Source: Lachnospiraceae bacterium
GTDB taxonomy: Bacteria > Bacillota > Clostridia > Lachnospirales > Lachnospiraceae
Length of the DNA stretch: 64,000 nt
NCBI GenBank assembly: GCA_902363555.1
Contig: CABJAM010000007.1
Coordinates: 434,001-498,000 of the forward strand
Direction of reading: 5' to 3'
Shown here: positions 15,785 to 23,939 of the stretch, in pieces
Numbering within the stretch: the first letter of the stretch is position 1
Layout of the letters: each line of letters opens with the position of its first letter
Translations under genes and position numbers: made by a program
The notes under the pieces: model-generated
The model's database searches: none
Told to the model about the DNA's origin: nothing
Seen by the model: the letters and a program-made list of their open reading frames with translations, nothing else

Positions 15785-16932
15785 ATAGCCACACCGGCAT
15801 ACACCGCAGCACCCACGGGCAGACATTTTTCATTAAAGCGGACCTTGGGGTTATGCTGGCCATAATGGGTATCCGTATCATCCACTGCGGCCCCCAGGCC
15901 CATATAGCTGGATGGTATTTGATCTGAAATAAACGCAAAGTCCTCAGAGCCCATAACATGATAGAGTTTGGCCAATGTCATCTGCGGCGCAATTTCCGAT
16001 ATGTAGCCCACCAGCTCATCATTCAACCCATCGTCACAGGACACGCTGGGAAGATCCCCTAAAACCTGGATCTGGGCGGTCGTCCGGTAAGCCGCTGCTA
16101 CCGCCGGAACGATCTCATGCAGGCGTTTCACAATAAATTCCTTCACATCCGGCCGGAATACACGAATCGTTCCTTCCAGGACAGCAGTCTCCGGAATCAC
16201 ATTGGAAGCGCTTCCAGCCTGGAATTTACCAATGGTCAAAGCCACCTCCGCGCTGGGGGAGCACTCTCTGGAAATCAGCTCCTGAAGGGCCAGATGTACG
16301 TGAACCCCGGCTGTTATCGGATCGATGCACGCCTCCGGCGTGGAGCCGTGGCCGCCCTTGCCGGTCAGCGTAATGCGAAAGCTGTAAACCGCCGCCATAG
16401 GGTCCGGTCCGTAAGCGATACAGCCAAAAGGTACGACGGAAGCTACATGCATGGCAAAGGCAGCATCCACCTTGGGATTTTCCAGCAGGCCTTCATTTAT
16501 GGCCGCTCTGGCACCTCTGAACGTCTCTTCTCCGGGCTGAAAAAGCAGCTTCACCGTACCTTTAAGCTCCGCTTCATGGGCTTTTAGAAGCTTTGCCGCC
16601 CCCAGTAAAATCGCCGCATGCATATCGTGGCCGCACGCATGCATACAGCCATTTTCCGAAGCAAAGCTCTCGCCGGATTCCTCTGAAAATGGCAGGCCAT
16701 CCATATCGCTTCGCAAAAGAAAACATTTCTCCCCCTGGCCCAGCCGGGCTACCACGCAGGAACCGCCCACCATCGTCTGAAAAGGGATTCCCATTTTAGT
16801 CAGTTCTTCCCGGACATAGGCGCTTGTCATGGGCAGCGACAGATCCAGCTCCGGCATGGCGTGGAGCGTTCTGCGCCATGTGATCAGATCCTCGTTTAAG
16901 TTTTCGGCTTCCTTTAATAATTCTGTGTTCAT
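15763..16932 (-). CDS. M20-family amidohydrolase (IAA/hippurate hydrolase type)
   Basis: This cytosolic metallo-amidohydrolase cleaves N-acyl or amide conjugates. Metal ligands are visible in HACGHDMHAA (near residue 101), the PGEE glutamates near 137, a His in AFAMHVAS near 161, and the late GSEDF and HNPKVRF region. The dimerisation domain lies at about residues 180-290. The 389 residues are full length. The ribosome site (GAGAGGAAG) is acceptable. It is about 30 bp downstream of a small RelB-like gene under a strong promoter and may be co-transcribed. The substrate is uncertain. Confidence 0.88.
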   Translation of the reverse strand: MNTELLKEAENLNEDLITWRRTLHAMPELDLSLPMTSAYVREELTKMGIPFQTMVGGSCVVARLGQGEKCFLLRSDMDGLPFSEESGESFASENGCMHACGHDMHAAILLGAAKLLKAHEAELKGTVKLLFQPGEETFRGARAAINEGLLENPKVDAAFAMHVASVVPFGCIAYGPDPMAAVYSFRITLTGKGGHGSTPEACIDPITAGVHVHLALQELISRECSPSAEVALTIGKFQAGSASNVIPETAVLEGTIRVFRPDVKEFIVKRLHEIVPAVAAAYRTTAQIQVLGDLPSVSCDDGLNDELVGYISEIAPQMTLAKLYHVMGSEDFAFISDQIPSSYMGLGAAVDDTDTHYGQHNPKVRFNEKCLPVGAAVYAGVAMRWLAAH

Positions 16933-16961
16933 GTTAATACTTCCTCTCTTGTTTATATTTT

Positions 16962-17162
16962 TTACAATCTATACTTTTGTTTCATATCGGACATAACATT
17001 GTCCGCATTTCTGCATCTTCCCTGTTTCACATGTTTTCTGGATGTCTCCAGTTTTTTCAGCAATTCTTCTTCCGATAAGGTTTCATATGGGTCATATATA
17101 GCAAATTTTCTCTTTATTTCAAATGATAATCTAATTTGTATCACACCTCCATAGTATTTCAT
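16962..17162 (-). CDS. Small RelB/antitoxin-like protein, probable non-AUG start
   Basis: The C-terminal half (EEELLKKLETSRKHVKQG, then DNVMSDMKQKY) resembles the helical tail of RelB-type antitoxins. No toxin gene is adjacent. The first ATG (17162) has a leader of only about 12 nt with no ribosome site, whereas GGAGGTG lies inside the frame at codons 5-7. Translation may start at the ATT codon near 17135 instead. A near-consensus promoter lies directly upstream. That it is a real small gene is likely; the role is inferred. Confidence 0.55.
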   Translation of the reverse strand: MKYYGGVIQIRLSFEIKRKFAIYDPYETLSEEELLKKLETSRKHVKQGRCRNADNVMSDMKQKYRL

Positions 17163-17180
17163 GCTAAAGTTCTTTAATTA

Positions 17181-17209
17181 AGTATATTGCCACGGAATGT
17201 TCAAGTCAA
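17181..17209 (-). promoter_or_regulatory. Near-consensus promoter of the RelB-like gene
   Basis: On the minus strand a -35 TTGACT (17204-17209) and -10 TATACT (17181-17186) are spaced by 17 bp. It would also serve the M20 gene downstream. Confidence 0.65.
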
Positions 17210-17241
17210 TGAAAACCCACTGTATTAATGTTTTTTATCAG

Positions 17242-18042
17242 TTATGAACTAGCGCTGCTGTAATGTCTGAGTCCGTTTTTCCACAGCACCCTCGTTAGTA
17301 CAGAAAAGATGCACACCGTCGATATCCCATGAAAAGCAATGGCTGGAGTTATTTCCCCCACTAAGCTCTGTACGGGAATTGTGGCCATAATCCCATAAGG
17401 TAAGATCACGCAGAATATCACTTTATAGACACCATAAAACGCGATTCCCGGCAATTGCATACATAATTCCAAACCAGCATCTTCCAGCCGCTCGATATGC
17501 TCCACAGATATAATATAAAATGAAATAGATCGAAGAATCACCTCCATGTCGTAATAAAGAACAATCATTATTGTCACCCAAAATATATATGCCAAAATTT
17601 TTCCCAAACTCAACTGTATATTTGAAATATGGATTCCATAGGAAATTATAAAAATACTCATAATCACTAAAGGTAAGGAGCCAGGGTTCATCCGTTCCAT
17701 AGACATATAAAACAATGGGCTCACTGGTTTTGTCAGATAGATATCCATTTCACCACTTTTTATTTTACCGGAAATACCATTCACGCCGAAAAAGTAAACG
17801 ACCATATTTACAGCATTGATCAATGAGAATGTACCGATAAATAAAATCATCTGCCCCTTTCCCCAATCCCCGATTTTCTCTATATTGGAATAAACCGCCT
17901 CAAATACGAGCAGTTGTACCACAAACAAGCTGCCATCTACGATAAACGGTCCAAAAAAACCAATACGAAACATCATCAGATTCTGAAAACGAAGTCTTAT
18001 TAAAGCTTTTAGTATCCGGCATGTCCTTCCGATCCGCATCAT
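17242..18042 (-). CDS. ABC-2 type permease, third gene of exporter operon
   Basis: The 266 residues have about six hydrophobic segments and a typical ABC-2/DUF990 permease layout (COG3694-like, from memory). It overlaps the preceding permease by 4 bp (ATGA), so translation is coupled. With the two genes upstream it forms a two-permease, one-ATPase exporter in the cytoplasmic membrane. The substrate is unknown; relatives are linked to export of toxic compounds or lipids. Confidence 0.85.
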   Translation of the reverse strand: MMRIGRTCRILKALIRLRFQNLMMFRIGFFGPFIVDGSLFVVQLLVFEAVYSNIEKIGDWGKGQMILFIGTFSLINAVNMVVYFFGVNGISGKIKSGEMDIYLTKPVSPLFYMSMERMNPGSLPLVIMSIFIISYGIHISNIQLSLGKILAYIFWVTIMIVLYYDMEVILRSISFYIISVEHIERLEDAGLELCMQLPGIAFYGVYKVIFCVILPYGIMATIPVQSLVGEITPAIAFHGISTVCIFSVLTRVLWKNGLRHYSSASS

Positions 18043-18833
18043 ATCCCCACCCCATCATATTTTCTCATATATTTTCTCCAGGTAACCGTAAGAAGCAACT
18101 GCATAATAATACACCAGCTCATTATAACAGCCAGCCCTCCCGTGGCCTCATTCTGGCAGCGGCCGGTCAATAGCATCGCCGGCAAATAGTTTACATAATA
18201 AAACGGCAGGAATTTCATTGCTGCTAAGACTTTTTCAGGAAAAAGCACCAGTGGAATAATAGTTCCCGTCACGAGCGCTGCCAAATTATCTTTAATTCTT
18301 AGAAAAGTGCTTATTTCCTCATATTTAAGTGTCAGTATTCCCAGAAAAAAATTCAATTGCACCATGAACAACATGCCCAGAACAACCATAATAACGGCAT
18401 ATAAAATTGTATGTATGCTACCTGTAAAAATAAATTTGATACGAAATACAAATACCCACAAAAACGCAGTCGCCACGTCAAAAATCAGATTAAACGATAC
18501 GTTCCCGACCTCCATTGCAATAAAATAACCCTGTATATTCATGGGAAGTACCATATAACTGGAAAATGTTCCATTCCGTATTCTGCTATTTAATTCCGTA
18601 CTTACTCTGCCCGACATTTCCAACTGTGACAAAAATGAACTTATAATATAGTAGGAAAGCATCCCATGGAATGTAAATCCGGCCACCACCGTTCTTTCGG
18701 CAAAAATAATCCCCCACAAAAGGTAAGCAAATAAAATTTTAGTCACTGCATATATTAAATGAAATACAACATCTGCACGCCATGCAAACTGTGCTTTTAT
18801 ATAAAAACGGGTAATCTCCATATATTTACTCAT
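18039..18833 (-). CDS. ABC-2 type permease, second gene of exporter operon
   Basis: The 264-residue protein has six hydrophobic segments and a DUF990-like layout (COG4587-like, from memory). I place the start at 18833 (MSKYMEITRF), where GGAG lies 9 bases upstream and the ATG overlaps the stop of the ATPase gene. A longer frame from 18893 would run 67 bases back into the ATPase gene. It pairs with the permease just downstream. Confidence 0.85.
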   Translation of the reverse strand: MSKYMEITRFYIKAQFAWRADVVFHLIYAVTKILFAYLLWGIIFAERTVVAGFTFHGMLSYYIISSFLSQLEMSGRVSTELNSRIRNGTFSSYMVLPMNIQGYFIAMEVGNVSFNLIFDVATAFLWVFVFRIKFIFTGSIHTILYAVIMVVLGMLFMVQLNFFLGILTLKYEEISTFLRIKDNLAALVTGTIIPLVLFPEKVLAAMKFLPFYYVNYLPAMLLTGRCQNEATGGLAVIMSWCIIMQLLLTVTWRKYMRKYDGVGI

Positions 18834-19815
18834 ATGCCGCATCTCCATCCTTATAAATACGCTCAACGACAGTTCCGATATCATCTTCTTCAATCATTAT
18901 ATCTTTAGGCATATACGTCATAAGCCTGTATAATAACTCGTTAGCATTTTCTTTAGGCACTGAAATCACTTTTCGATAAGGTGTTTCCTCCAGCATAACT
19001 CCCGGCTCCATCCGCTCTTTAAAAACAGTCGGCTGTTCAAAGGCAAGTGAAATTTTCTTATTACGCTGATAACGCGTAAACAGTTCCTGAGTTTGGCCAT
19101 CGTAGACTATACTGCCATGATTAATGACCACCGACCGCTGACATATTGCCTTAATATCTTCCATGTAGTGTGAAGTTAAGATGATCGTCGTTCCTCTGTC
19201 TTTATTTATATCCTTCAGAAAGCCTCGAATTTGTTTCGATGCTATGGCGTCCAGCCCGATCGTAGGCTCATCTAAAAATAATATTTCAGGATTATGAAGC
19301 AGCGCGGTCATCAATTCCATTTTCATCCGCTCCCCAAGCGAAAGGGTTCTTACCTGTACATCTAATAAATCTTTAACCTGGAATAATTCTGTAAAGTAGG
19401 CCCGGTTCCTCTCATAATCGCTATCGCTCATCCCATAGATTTCTTTAAATAAACGCAGCATATCATTTGTTGTTAATTCAAAAAACAATTGGCTTTTCTG
19501 CCCCATAACTACGGCATATCTCTGTTTGAATCCATTTTTCAGGTCATTGGGATAATACCCCAGCACATTAATACTGCCTGACGTTGGCGCAATAATTCCC
19601 GTCAGCATTTTAATCAGAGTCGTTTTTCCGGCTCCGTTTGGGCCGATCAGACCGACCAGTTCACCCTTGCCAATTTGAAGGCTTACCTTATTCACAGCAG
19701 TTTTTTCCTCGTAAGATCTTTTCCACAGCCCTTGAATACTCCCCCAAATGCCTTCCTTTCTCTTTACTCTACGATACACCTTCGATAAATCATCCGCTTT
19801 AATAACATTCGTCAC
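18826..19815 (-). CDS. ABC transporter ATPase, first gene of exporter operon
   Basis: Walker A GPNGAGKTT, signature LSLGERMKMEL, Walker B EILFLDEPTIGLD and an H-loop SHYMED are intact. The C-terminal 80 residues form the extension usual in COG4586-type ATPases. The most likely start is a GTG at 19815, preceded by GGAGG at spacing 8. The ATG at 19848 lacks its own site and abuts the GC-rich repeat. A long leader with uORFs and a terminator precedes the operon. Confidence 0.9.
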   Translation of the reverse strand: MTNVIKADDLSKVYRRVKRKEGIWGSIQGLWKRSYEEKTAVNKVSLQIGKGELVGLIGPNGAGKTTLIKMLTGIIAPTSGSINVLGYYPNDLKNGFKQRYAVVMGQKSQLFFELTTNDMLRLFKEIYGMSDSDYERNRAYFTELFQVKDLLDVQVRTLSLGERMKMELMTALLHNPEILFLDEPTIGLDAIASKQIRGFLKDINKDRGTTIILTSHYMEDIKAICQRSVVINHGSIVYDGQTQELFTRYQRNKKISLAFEQPTVFKERMEPGVMLEETPYRKVISVPKENANELLYRLMTYMPKDIMIEEDDIGTVVERIYKDGDAAYE

Positions 19816-19854
19816 TGTAATAACCTCCATTTCCAGTTCCATATTCATTCGTTA

Positions 19855-20019
19855 CTTCGCGCACCCACCTCCGCTTCGCTACGGCGGCTCGCGGCAGTCG
19901 CCGCAAAGGTGAGCTGGCTCCTTTTGTGGCTCGTTGCTTCGCGCACCCGTCTCCGCTTCGCTACGACGGCTCGCGGCAGTCGCCACAAAGGTGAGCCTGC
20001 TCCCCTTTGTGGCTCGTTG
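19855..20019. repeat. Two tandem copies of the ~82-bp GC-rich repeat
   Basis: Units at 19855-19936 and 19937-20019 are about 88 percent identical. Each contains CTCCGCTTCGCTACG, CTCGCGGCAGTCGCC and TGTGGCTCGTTG. They sit between a minus-strand terminator and the ABC ATPase gene. Diverged relatives lie at 749-878 and 2592-2643. Confidence 0.75.
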
Positions 20020-20027
20020 CTTCGCGC

Positions 20028-20076
20028 AAAAAAAGACCATGGGCGTCTGCCTGGTTGGGCATAGCGCTCCATGGTC
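20028..20076 (-). terminator. Intrinsic terminator/attenuator upstream of the ABC operon
   Basis: GACCATGG (20035-20042) pairs with CCATGGTC (20069-20076), and on the minus strand the stem is followed by seven T (20028-20034). It lies inside the leader, more than 200 bases before the first ABC gene, so it would end most transcripts unless bypassed. Confidence 0.65.
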
Positions 20077-20125
20077 ATTAAAATATCATTACTTAGCGAA
20101 TGATAGATTCTGTCCGTGAGGTTAT

Positions 20126-20176
20126 TCACAATTTATGACTCCTGACAAAAAATCGCATAACAACATGACTATACAT
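20126..20176 (-). CDS. Putative 16-aa leader peptide
   Basis: An ATG at 20176 with TAGGAG 7 bases upstream encodes MYSHVVMRFFVRSHKL. Its TGA overlaps the GTG of the next small frame (20129) in a GTGA arrangement typical of coupled translation. It lies about 50 bases upstream of the terminator hairpin. The MRFF segment loosely recalls arrest peptides of antibiotic-inducible genes; that is inference. Confidence 0.45.
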   Translation of the reverse strand: MYSHVVMRFFVRSHKL

Positions 20177-20312
20177 AGTCAAACTCCTACGATCCTGTTT
20201 CCTGGGTCATGCAAATAATTTTGAAGCATTATGTAAGGCAGACGCACCTGCATAAGCCATTAACTCAAGGGGAAATGTTATGTAACCCTATCGTAACAGC
20301 TCCGGCACCTAT

Positions 20313-20351
20313 TTAATTCGTCTGATTATCTACACTTACAATGCTTAACAA
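20313..20351 (-). CDS. Putative 12-aa uORF at the leader start
   Basis: AGGAGG (20359-20364) lies 7 bases before a TTG at 20351 that opens a 12-codon frame ending in TAA. The ribosome site is among the strongest in the window and lies about 10 bases from the expected transcription start. No other gene uses it. Confidence 0.35.
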   Translation of the reverse strand: MLSIVSVDNQTN

Positions 20352-20379
20352 ACAATAACCTCCTGCTTCTTTTTTTGTT

Positions 20380-20408
20380 AGTATACAAAAGGCAACGTTA
20401 AAAGTCAA
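20380..20408 (-). promoter_or_regulatory. Near-consensus promoter of the ABC operon leader
   Basis: On the minus strand a -35 TTGACT (20403-20408) and -10 TATACT (20380-20385) are spaced by 17 bp. The resulting leader to the GTG at 19815 is about 555 nt. Confidence 0.7.
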
Positions 20409-20583
20409 GTGGTTTATAACCCTGCCTGCATCCATATTTCATATCAAATACTGACTGCCATATTTTTATATTCTTTGTTTCGTCATATTTGATAAAAAGC
20501 CGGCAACCGCCATCTTCCACATCAAACCAGGAAACATAACCCGATTATTAACAGTTCGTACCCCTAAAGGAACCGCAATTTCA

Positions 20584-20612
20584 TTGAAATTTAAAGACAA
20601 ATCAGTTATAAT
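20584..20612 (+). promoter_or_regulatory. Promoter of the diguanylate cyclase gene
   Basis: A -35 TTGAAA (20584-20589) and -10 TATAAT (20607-20612) are spaced by 17 bp, close upstream of the GGAGG ribosome site at about 20623. Confidence 0.7.
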
Positions 20613-20635
20613 TATTTTGAATTGGAGGGAGCAGC

Positions 20636-21727
20636 GTGAAGAAAATACAACTTCTCAAATATATCAAAGGGCGGTATGTGGACCCACAATATATTTTTCG
20701 TGACCGGCTGTATTTCTGGTTTGGAACGGCAGGTCTGTTCAGCGCGGGAGCGGCATTTGCCGCGGCTGTCTTCAGCGGTCTGCCCTGGATTGCCGCAGCC
20801 GCCAGTCTGTTCAGCTTTTTTGTCATGCTCGTTTTAATGACCGTCTCATTTTTCATGCAGAAGATTTCTATAAACCGAATCGTATGTAGCATTTTTCTGA
20901 ACTTTTTTATGTTTCCTGTCCTGTTCTGGGTTACCGGAGGCGTGGACTGTGGAATGTCGTTTTATTTTATCCTGGGCTTAAGCGTAGCTGCACTGATTTT
21001 GGATGGCAAAATCCGGTCTGTGGTATTGACGTTCGCACTAATCTACGACTCGCTTTGTCTTTATCTGGGATTTCGGTATCCTGAGCTGGCCTCTCCGCTC
21101 AGCTACGAGGAGCGGAGCATGGACGTTCTTTCCAGCTTCATTATTGTGTCACTGTTTATCATCACAGTCATCATCGTCATATTGATCGAATATCAAAAGG
21201 AGCATGACAAGGTATTAGAAAGTGCCGCCAGCCTGCAAAGACAAGCCCTTTCGGATAACCTGACCACACTCTATAATCAGCGGTATCTTACCGGAGCTCT
21301 GAAAAATGTCACAGAGTCCTGTAAGGAAAACGGAAGCCGGGCCACGCTTGTTATGCTGGATATTGACGATTTTAAAAAGGTCAATGACACTTACGGGCAT
21401 CTTCGTGGAAATCAGGTGCTGTGCCAGTTTGCAGCACTCCTGAAATCGCGGTCTGAAGAAGGGATCATAGCGGCCCGTTTTGGCGGGGAAGAATTTATCC
21501 TTGTACTACCCGGCATGGAACGTGAAGAGGGCATCCGGGTTGCCGAACAGGTTCGTTTGGACGCGTTGAAGAACAAGGAGTTACAGGCATTGACAGGAGG
21601 AAAGTTTTCCATCAGCGGCGGCGTGGCAGAATATGGACCCGATATGTCGGTCGATGAGTGGGTTCATTTGTCCGATGAGAACCTATATACAGCCAAGGCA
21701 AGAGGGAAAAATCAGATCGTAGGTTGA
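20636..21727 (+). CDS. Membrane-bound diguanylate cyclase (GGDEF)
   Basis: This makes the second messenger c-di-GMP from GTP. About six hydrophobic segments fill residues 25-185, then a short coiled coil and a GGDEF domain (about 200-363) with an intact ARFGGEEF signature near residue 281. No RxxD inhibitory site precedes it at the usual distance, so product inhibition may be absent. The start codon is GTG, preceded by GGAGGGA. A promoter lies immediately upstream and a terminator 16 bp downstream, so it is monocistronic. The N-terminal membrane domain may sense an external signal. Confidence 0.92.
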   Translation: MKKIQLLKYIKGRYVDPQYIFRDRLYFWFGTAGLFSAGAAFAAAVFSGLPWIAAAASLFSFFVMLVLMTVSFFMQKISINRIVCSIFLNFFMFPVLFWVTGGVDCGMSFYFILGLSVAALILDGKIRSVVLTFALIYDSLCLYLGFRYPELASPLSYEERSMDVLSSFIIVSLFIITVIIVILIEYQKEHDKVLESAASLQRQALSDNLTTLYNQRYLTGALKNVTESCKENGSRATLVMLDIDDFKKVNDTYGHLRGNQVLCQFAALLKSRSEEGIIAARFGGEEFILVLPGMEREEGIRVAEQVRLDALKNKELQALTGGKFSISGGVAEYGPDMSVDEWVHLSDENLYTAKARGKNQIVG

Positions 21728-21743
21728 CCCAGGGCCGGAAAGT

Positions 21744-21790
21744 AAAGAACGCCAGGAGCGGATACATCCACTTCGGGCGTTCTTTATTTT
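21744..21790 (+). terminator. Intrinsic terminator after the cyclase gene
   Basis: AAAGAACGCC (21744-21753) pairs with GGCGTTCTTT (21776-21785), followed by ATTTT. Confidence 0.7.
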
Positions 21791-21799
21791 CCATGCAGC

Positions 21800-22008
21800 C
21801 GGGGCCAAGCCCGACTTTTCCAGCAGCGCAACAGAGGCCTGACTTAACTTCTCCTCCGGCGCAGCCGGGGGCCCGCCGCGACTTCCTGGCGGCCACAGTC
21901 CAGGCTAGTCGTTACTCCCCGGCGGACCGCATACCAGGCCAGTCGCTACTTTCCGGCGGCCACAGACCGGGGCCAGTCGTTACTTCCCGGCCTCCACAGC
22001 CGCTTCCC
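21800..22008. repeat. Degenerate ~34-bp tandem repeats running into an ene-reductase 3' end
   Basis: The word AGTCGTTACT or a variant recurs at 21874, 21907, 21941 and 21975, giving periods of 33, 34 and 34 bp, with looser copies further left. The last unit encodes the stop and C-terminus of the neighbouring reductase, so the array looks like repeated copying of the gene end. Confidence 0.55.
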
Positions 22009-23923
22009 AAGCCCCGCGCACGGCCTCCAGTGCCTGTGCCGGCGCATTGGCGTCACCGATAAGGTAAACTTCCTCAAATGCTTCCTTCACGTCCTCGTAA
22101 AGAGGATTATCCGATTTCGATCCGCATGCATAAATAATCTGCGTCAGGTGGTCCAGCGTCATCGTCTGCCCGGCACATTCCACAACCGCCGAATCCCCGG
22201 TCACGGAAATCAGCTTTGTTCCCGGCATCATACGGATACCCAGGGCGGCCAGCCGTTTCATGGCAGGTACCTTATTATTGACAACCATACCTGCGCCGAT
22301 GTCGTCCAGCATTTCGATCATCGTCACCTTCATAGGCCCGCGGCTCTGATGTATCAGCAACTCACAGACTTCGCAACCCACCATACCGCCGCCCACCACA
22401 AGAACATTTCCGGCCAGCACCGGCACCTCCTGGGAAATAACCTGCCAGGCGTCCACAGCCTTCGCGGGATCGATTCCTTCCGCAGGCGGCAGGGCCGGGC
22501 GGGCGCCGGTGGCCAGAACAACCACGTCAAAGCCCTCCGCCTTTAAAAGTTCCACATCCGCGGCCGTTTTCAGCCGCACATCCACATTCAGCCGGTTCAT
22601 CTCATCCGTCAGATAAACCATCCACTTACTGATTTCCTGCTTGTGGGGAGGAACGCAGGCCAGGCGCATCTGACCGCCCAGAACTTCTTCCTTCTCAAAC
22701 AATGTTACCTTGTGGCCGCAAAGGGTAAAGGCTCTCGCCGCTGCTGCGCCCCCGATACCGCCGCCCACAACAGCCACCTTTTTTGACCTGCCGCAGGGCT
22801 TTAGTACAAGGCTCGTCTCCCTGCCCAGCGCCGGATTGATCACACAGGAGGCTGGATGGCGTTTGGACTGCTCACCCACACAGCCGATGGCGCAGGCGGT
22901 ACACGGAGCGATTTCACTGTTCCTGCCCTCCTGTGCTTTTTTTACAAATTCCGCATCCGACAGCAGCGCCCGGCCAATGACTACGCCGTCCACCTTACCG
23001 GAATCCATAAGATACTTTGCATACTCAGGCTCATTGATTTTCCCGACCACAATAACCGGCACCTTTGCCACAGCCTTAATCGCTTCGGCCTGGGGCACGT
23101 TCAGTCCCCGCTCCTCACCATGGCAGGCAATAATTTTATTGCACGCCTCATACTGGGTGCCGCCGCTGATTTCAAAGGCATCCACACCGTGCTCTTCCAG
23201 TATGGGCACAAGATATTTCATATCCTCAAGCGTATTTCCCTGATCGCTGCGCTCCGTTCCCGACATGCGCAGGATCACCGGGAAATCATCACCGCAGGCT
23301 GCCTTAATGGCGTCCAGCACCTCAAGGAGCAGCCTTGCCCGGTTATCCAGACTTCCGCCGTAATCATCCAGCCGCTTATTGCGCATGGGCGACAGGAAGG
23401 AGCCCAGCAGCATGTAGGCATGGGCGCAGTGCAGCTCAATCCCGTCAAAACCGGCCTGCTTTGCATTCCACGCCGTCTGCGCATATTTATTCACAATTTC
23501 CGGAAGCTCCTCCACAGCCAGGGCGCGGGTCTTCTGCCCCATGGAATTGAGGTACACGCTGCTGGCCACCGGCGGCACGCCGTAAAAGGCGCTGATACTT
23601 TCCGGCCCCGGGTGGGTCACCTGTGGGATGATCTTAGCACCTTCCCGGTGGATCTTGTCCACAAATTCCCCATATTTACGGATACTCTCCTCACCGCGAA
23701 AACACAGCGTATTTCCCAGATAAGGCACCGCCGGGTCCACGGACAGTGCATCAGTGATAATGCAGCCCACGCCGCCTCTGGCTCTGGCAAGCCAGTACTC
23801 CTGCAATGTCTCATTGACCGTTCCATCCGGACTCTCGTAGCCCAGCGACATGGGCGCCATAAATGTGGCGTTGCGCATGGTCATAGAGCCGATTTTCAAT
23901 TCATCAAAAAGCTTAGAAGCCAT
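21980..23923 (-). CDS. OYE-family Fe-S flavoenzyme (dienoyl-CoA/enoate reductase-like), copy 1
   Basis: An N-terminal FMN TIM barrel (residues 1-350) has the HCAHAY active-site motif near residue 175 and the DDYGGS block. A CTACAIGC plus later Cys set near residues 340-360 binds a 4Fe-4S cluster. FAD- and NAD-binding Rossmann domains follow (VVGGGIGGAA near 386, VVGGGMVGCE near 531). This three-part design is shared by 2,4-dienoyl-CoA reductase, enoate reductase and the BaiCD/BaiH steroid enzymes; the substrate cannot be decided here. It lies 16 bp downstream of a paralogue and is probably co-transcribed with it. Confidence 0.88.
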   Translation of the reverse strand: MASKLFDELKIGSMTMRNATFMAPMSLGYESPDGTVNETLQEYWLARARGGVGCIITDALSVDPAVPYLGNTLCFRGEESIRKYGEFVDKIHREGAKIIPQVTHPGPESISAFYGVPPVASSVYLNSMGQKTRALAVEELPEIVNKYAQTAWNAKQAGFDGIELHCAHAYMLLGSFLSPMRNKRLDDYGGSLDNRARLLLEVLDAIKAACGDDFPVILRMSGTERSDQGNTLEDMKYLVPILEEHGVDAFEISGGTQYEACNKIIACHGEERGLNVPQAEAIKAVAKVPVIVVGKINEPEYAKYLMDSGKVDGVVIGRALLSDAEFVKKAQEGRNSEIAPCTACAIGCVGEQSKRHPASCVINPALGRETSLVLKPCGRSKKVAVVGGGIGGAAAARAFTLCGHKVTLFEKEEVLGGQMRLACVPPHKQEISKWMVYLTDEMNRLNVDVRLKTAADVELLKAEGFDVVVLATGARPALPPAEGIDPAKAVDAWQVISQEVPVLAGNVLVVGGGMVGCEVCELLIHQSRGPMKVTMIEMLDDIGAGMVVNNKVPAMKRLAALGIRMMPGTKLISVTGDSAVVECAGQTMTLDHLTQIIYACGSKSDNPLYEDVKEAFEEVYLIGDANAPAQALEAVRGAWEAAVEAGK

Positions 23924-23939
23924 CCTTCTTCCTCCTGTT

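Noticed and set aside
19845..20129. 94-residue frame (GTG start, AGGAG site) upstream of the ABC operon
   Set aside because: Its first 30 codons may be translated as part of the leader, but the rest is the 82-bp repeat and the terminator hairpin, so I do not call it a protein gene.
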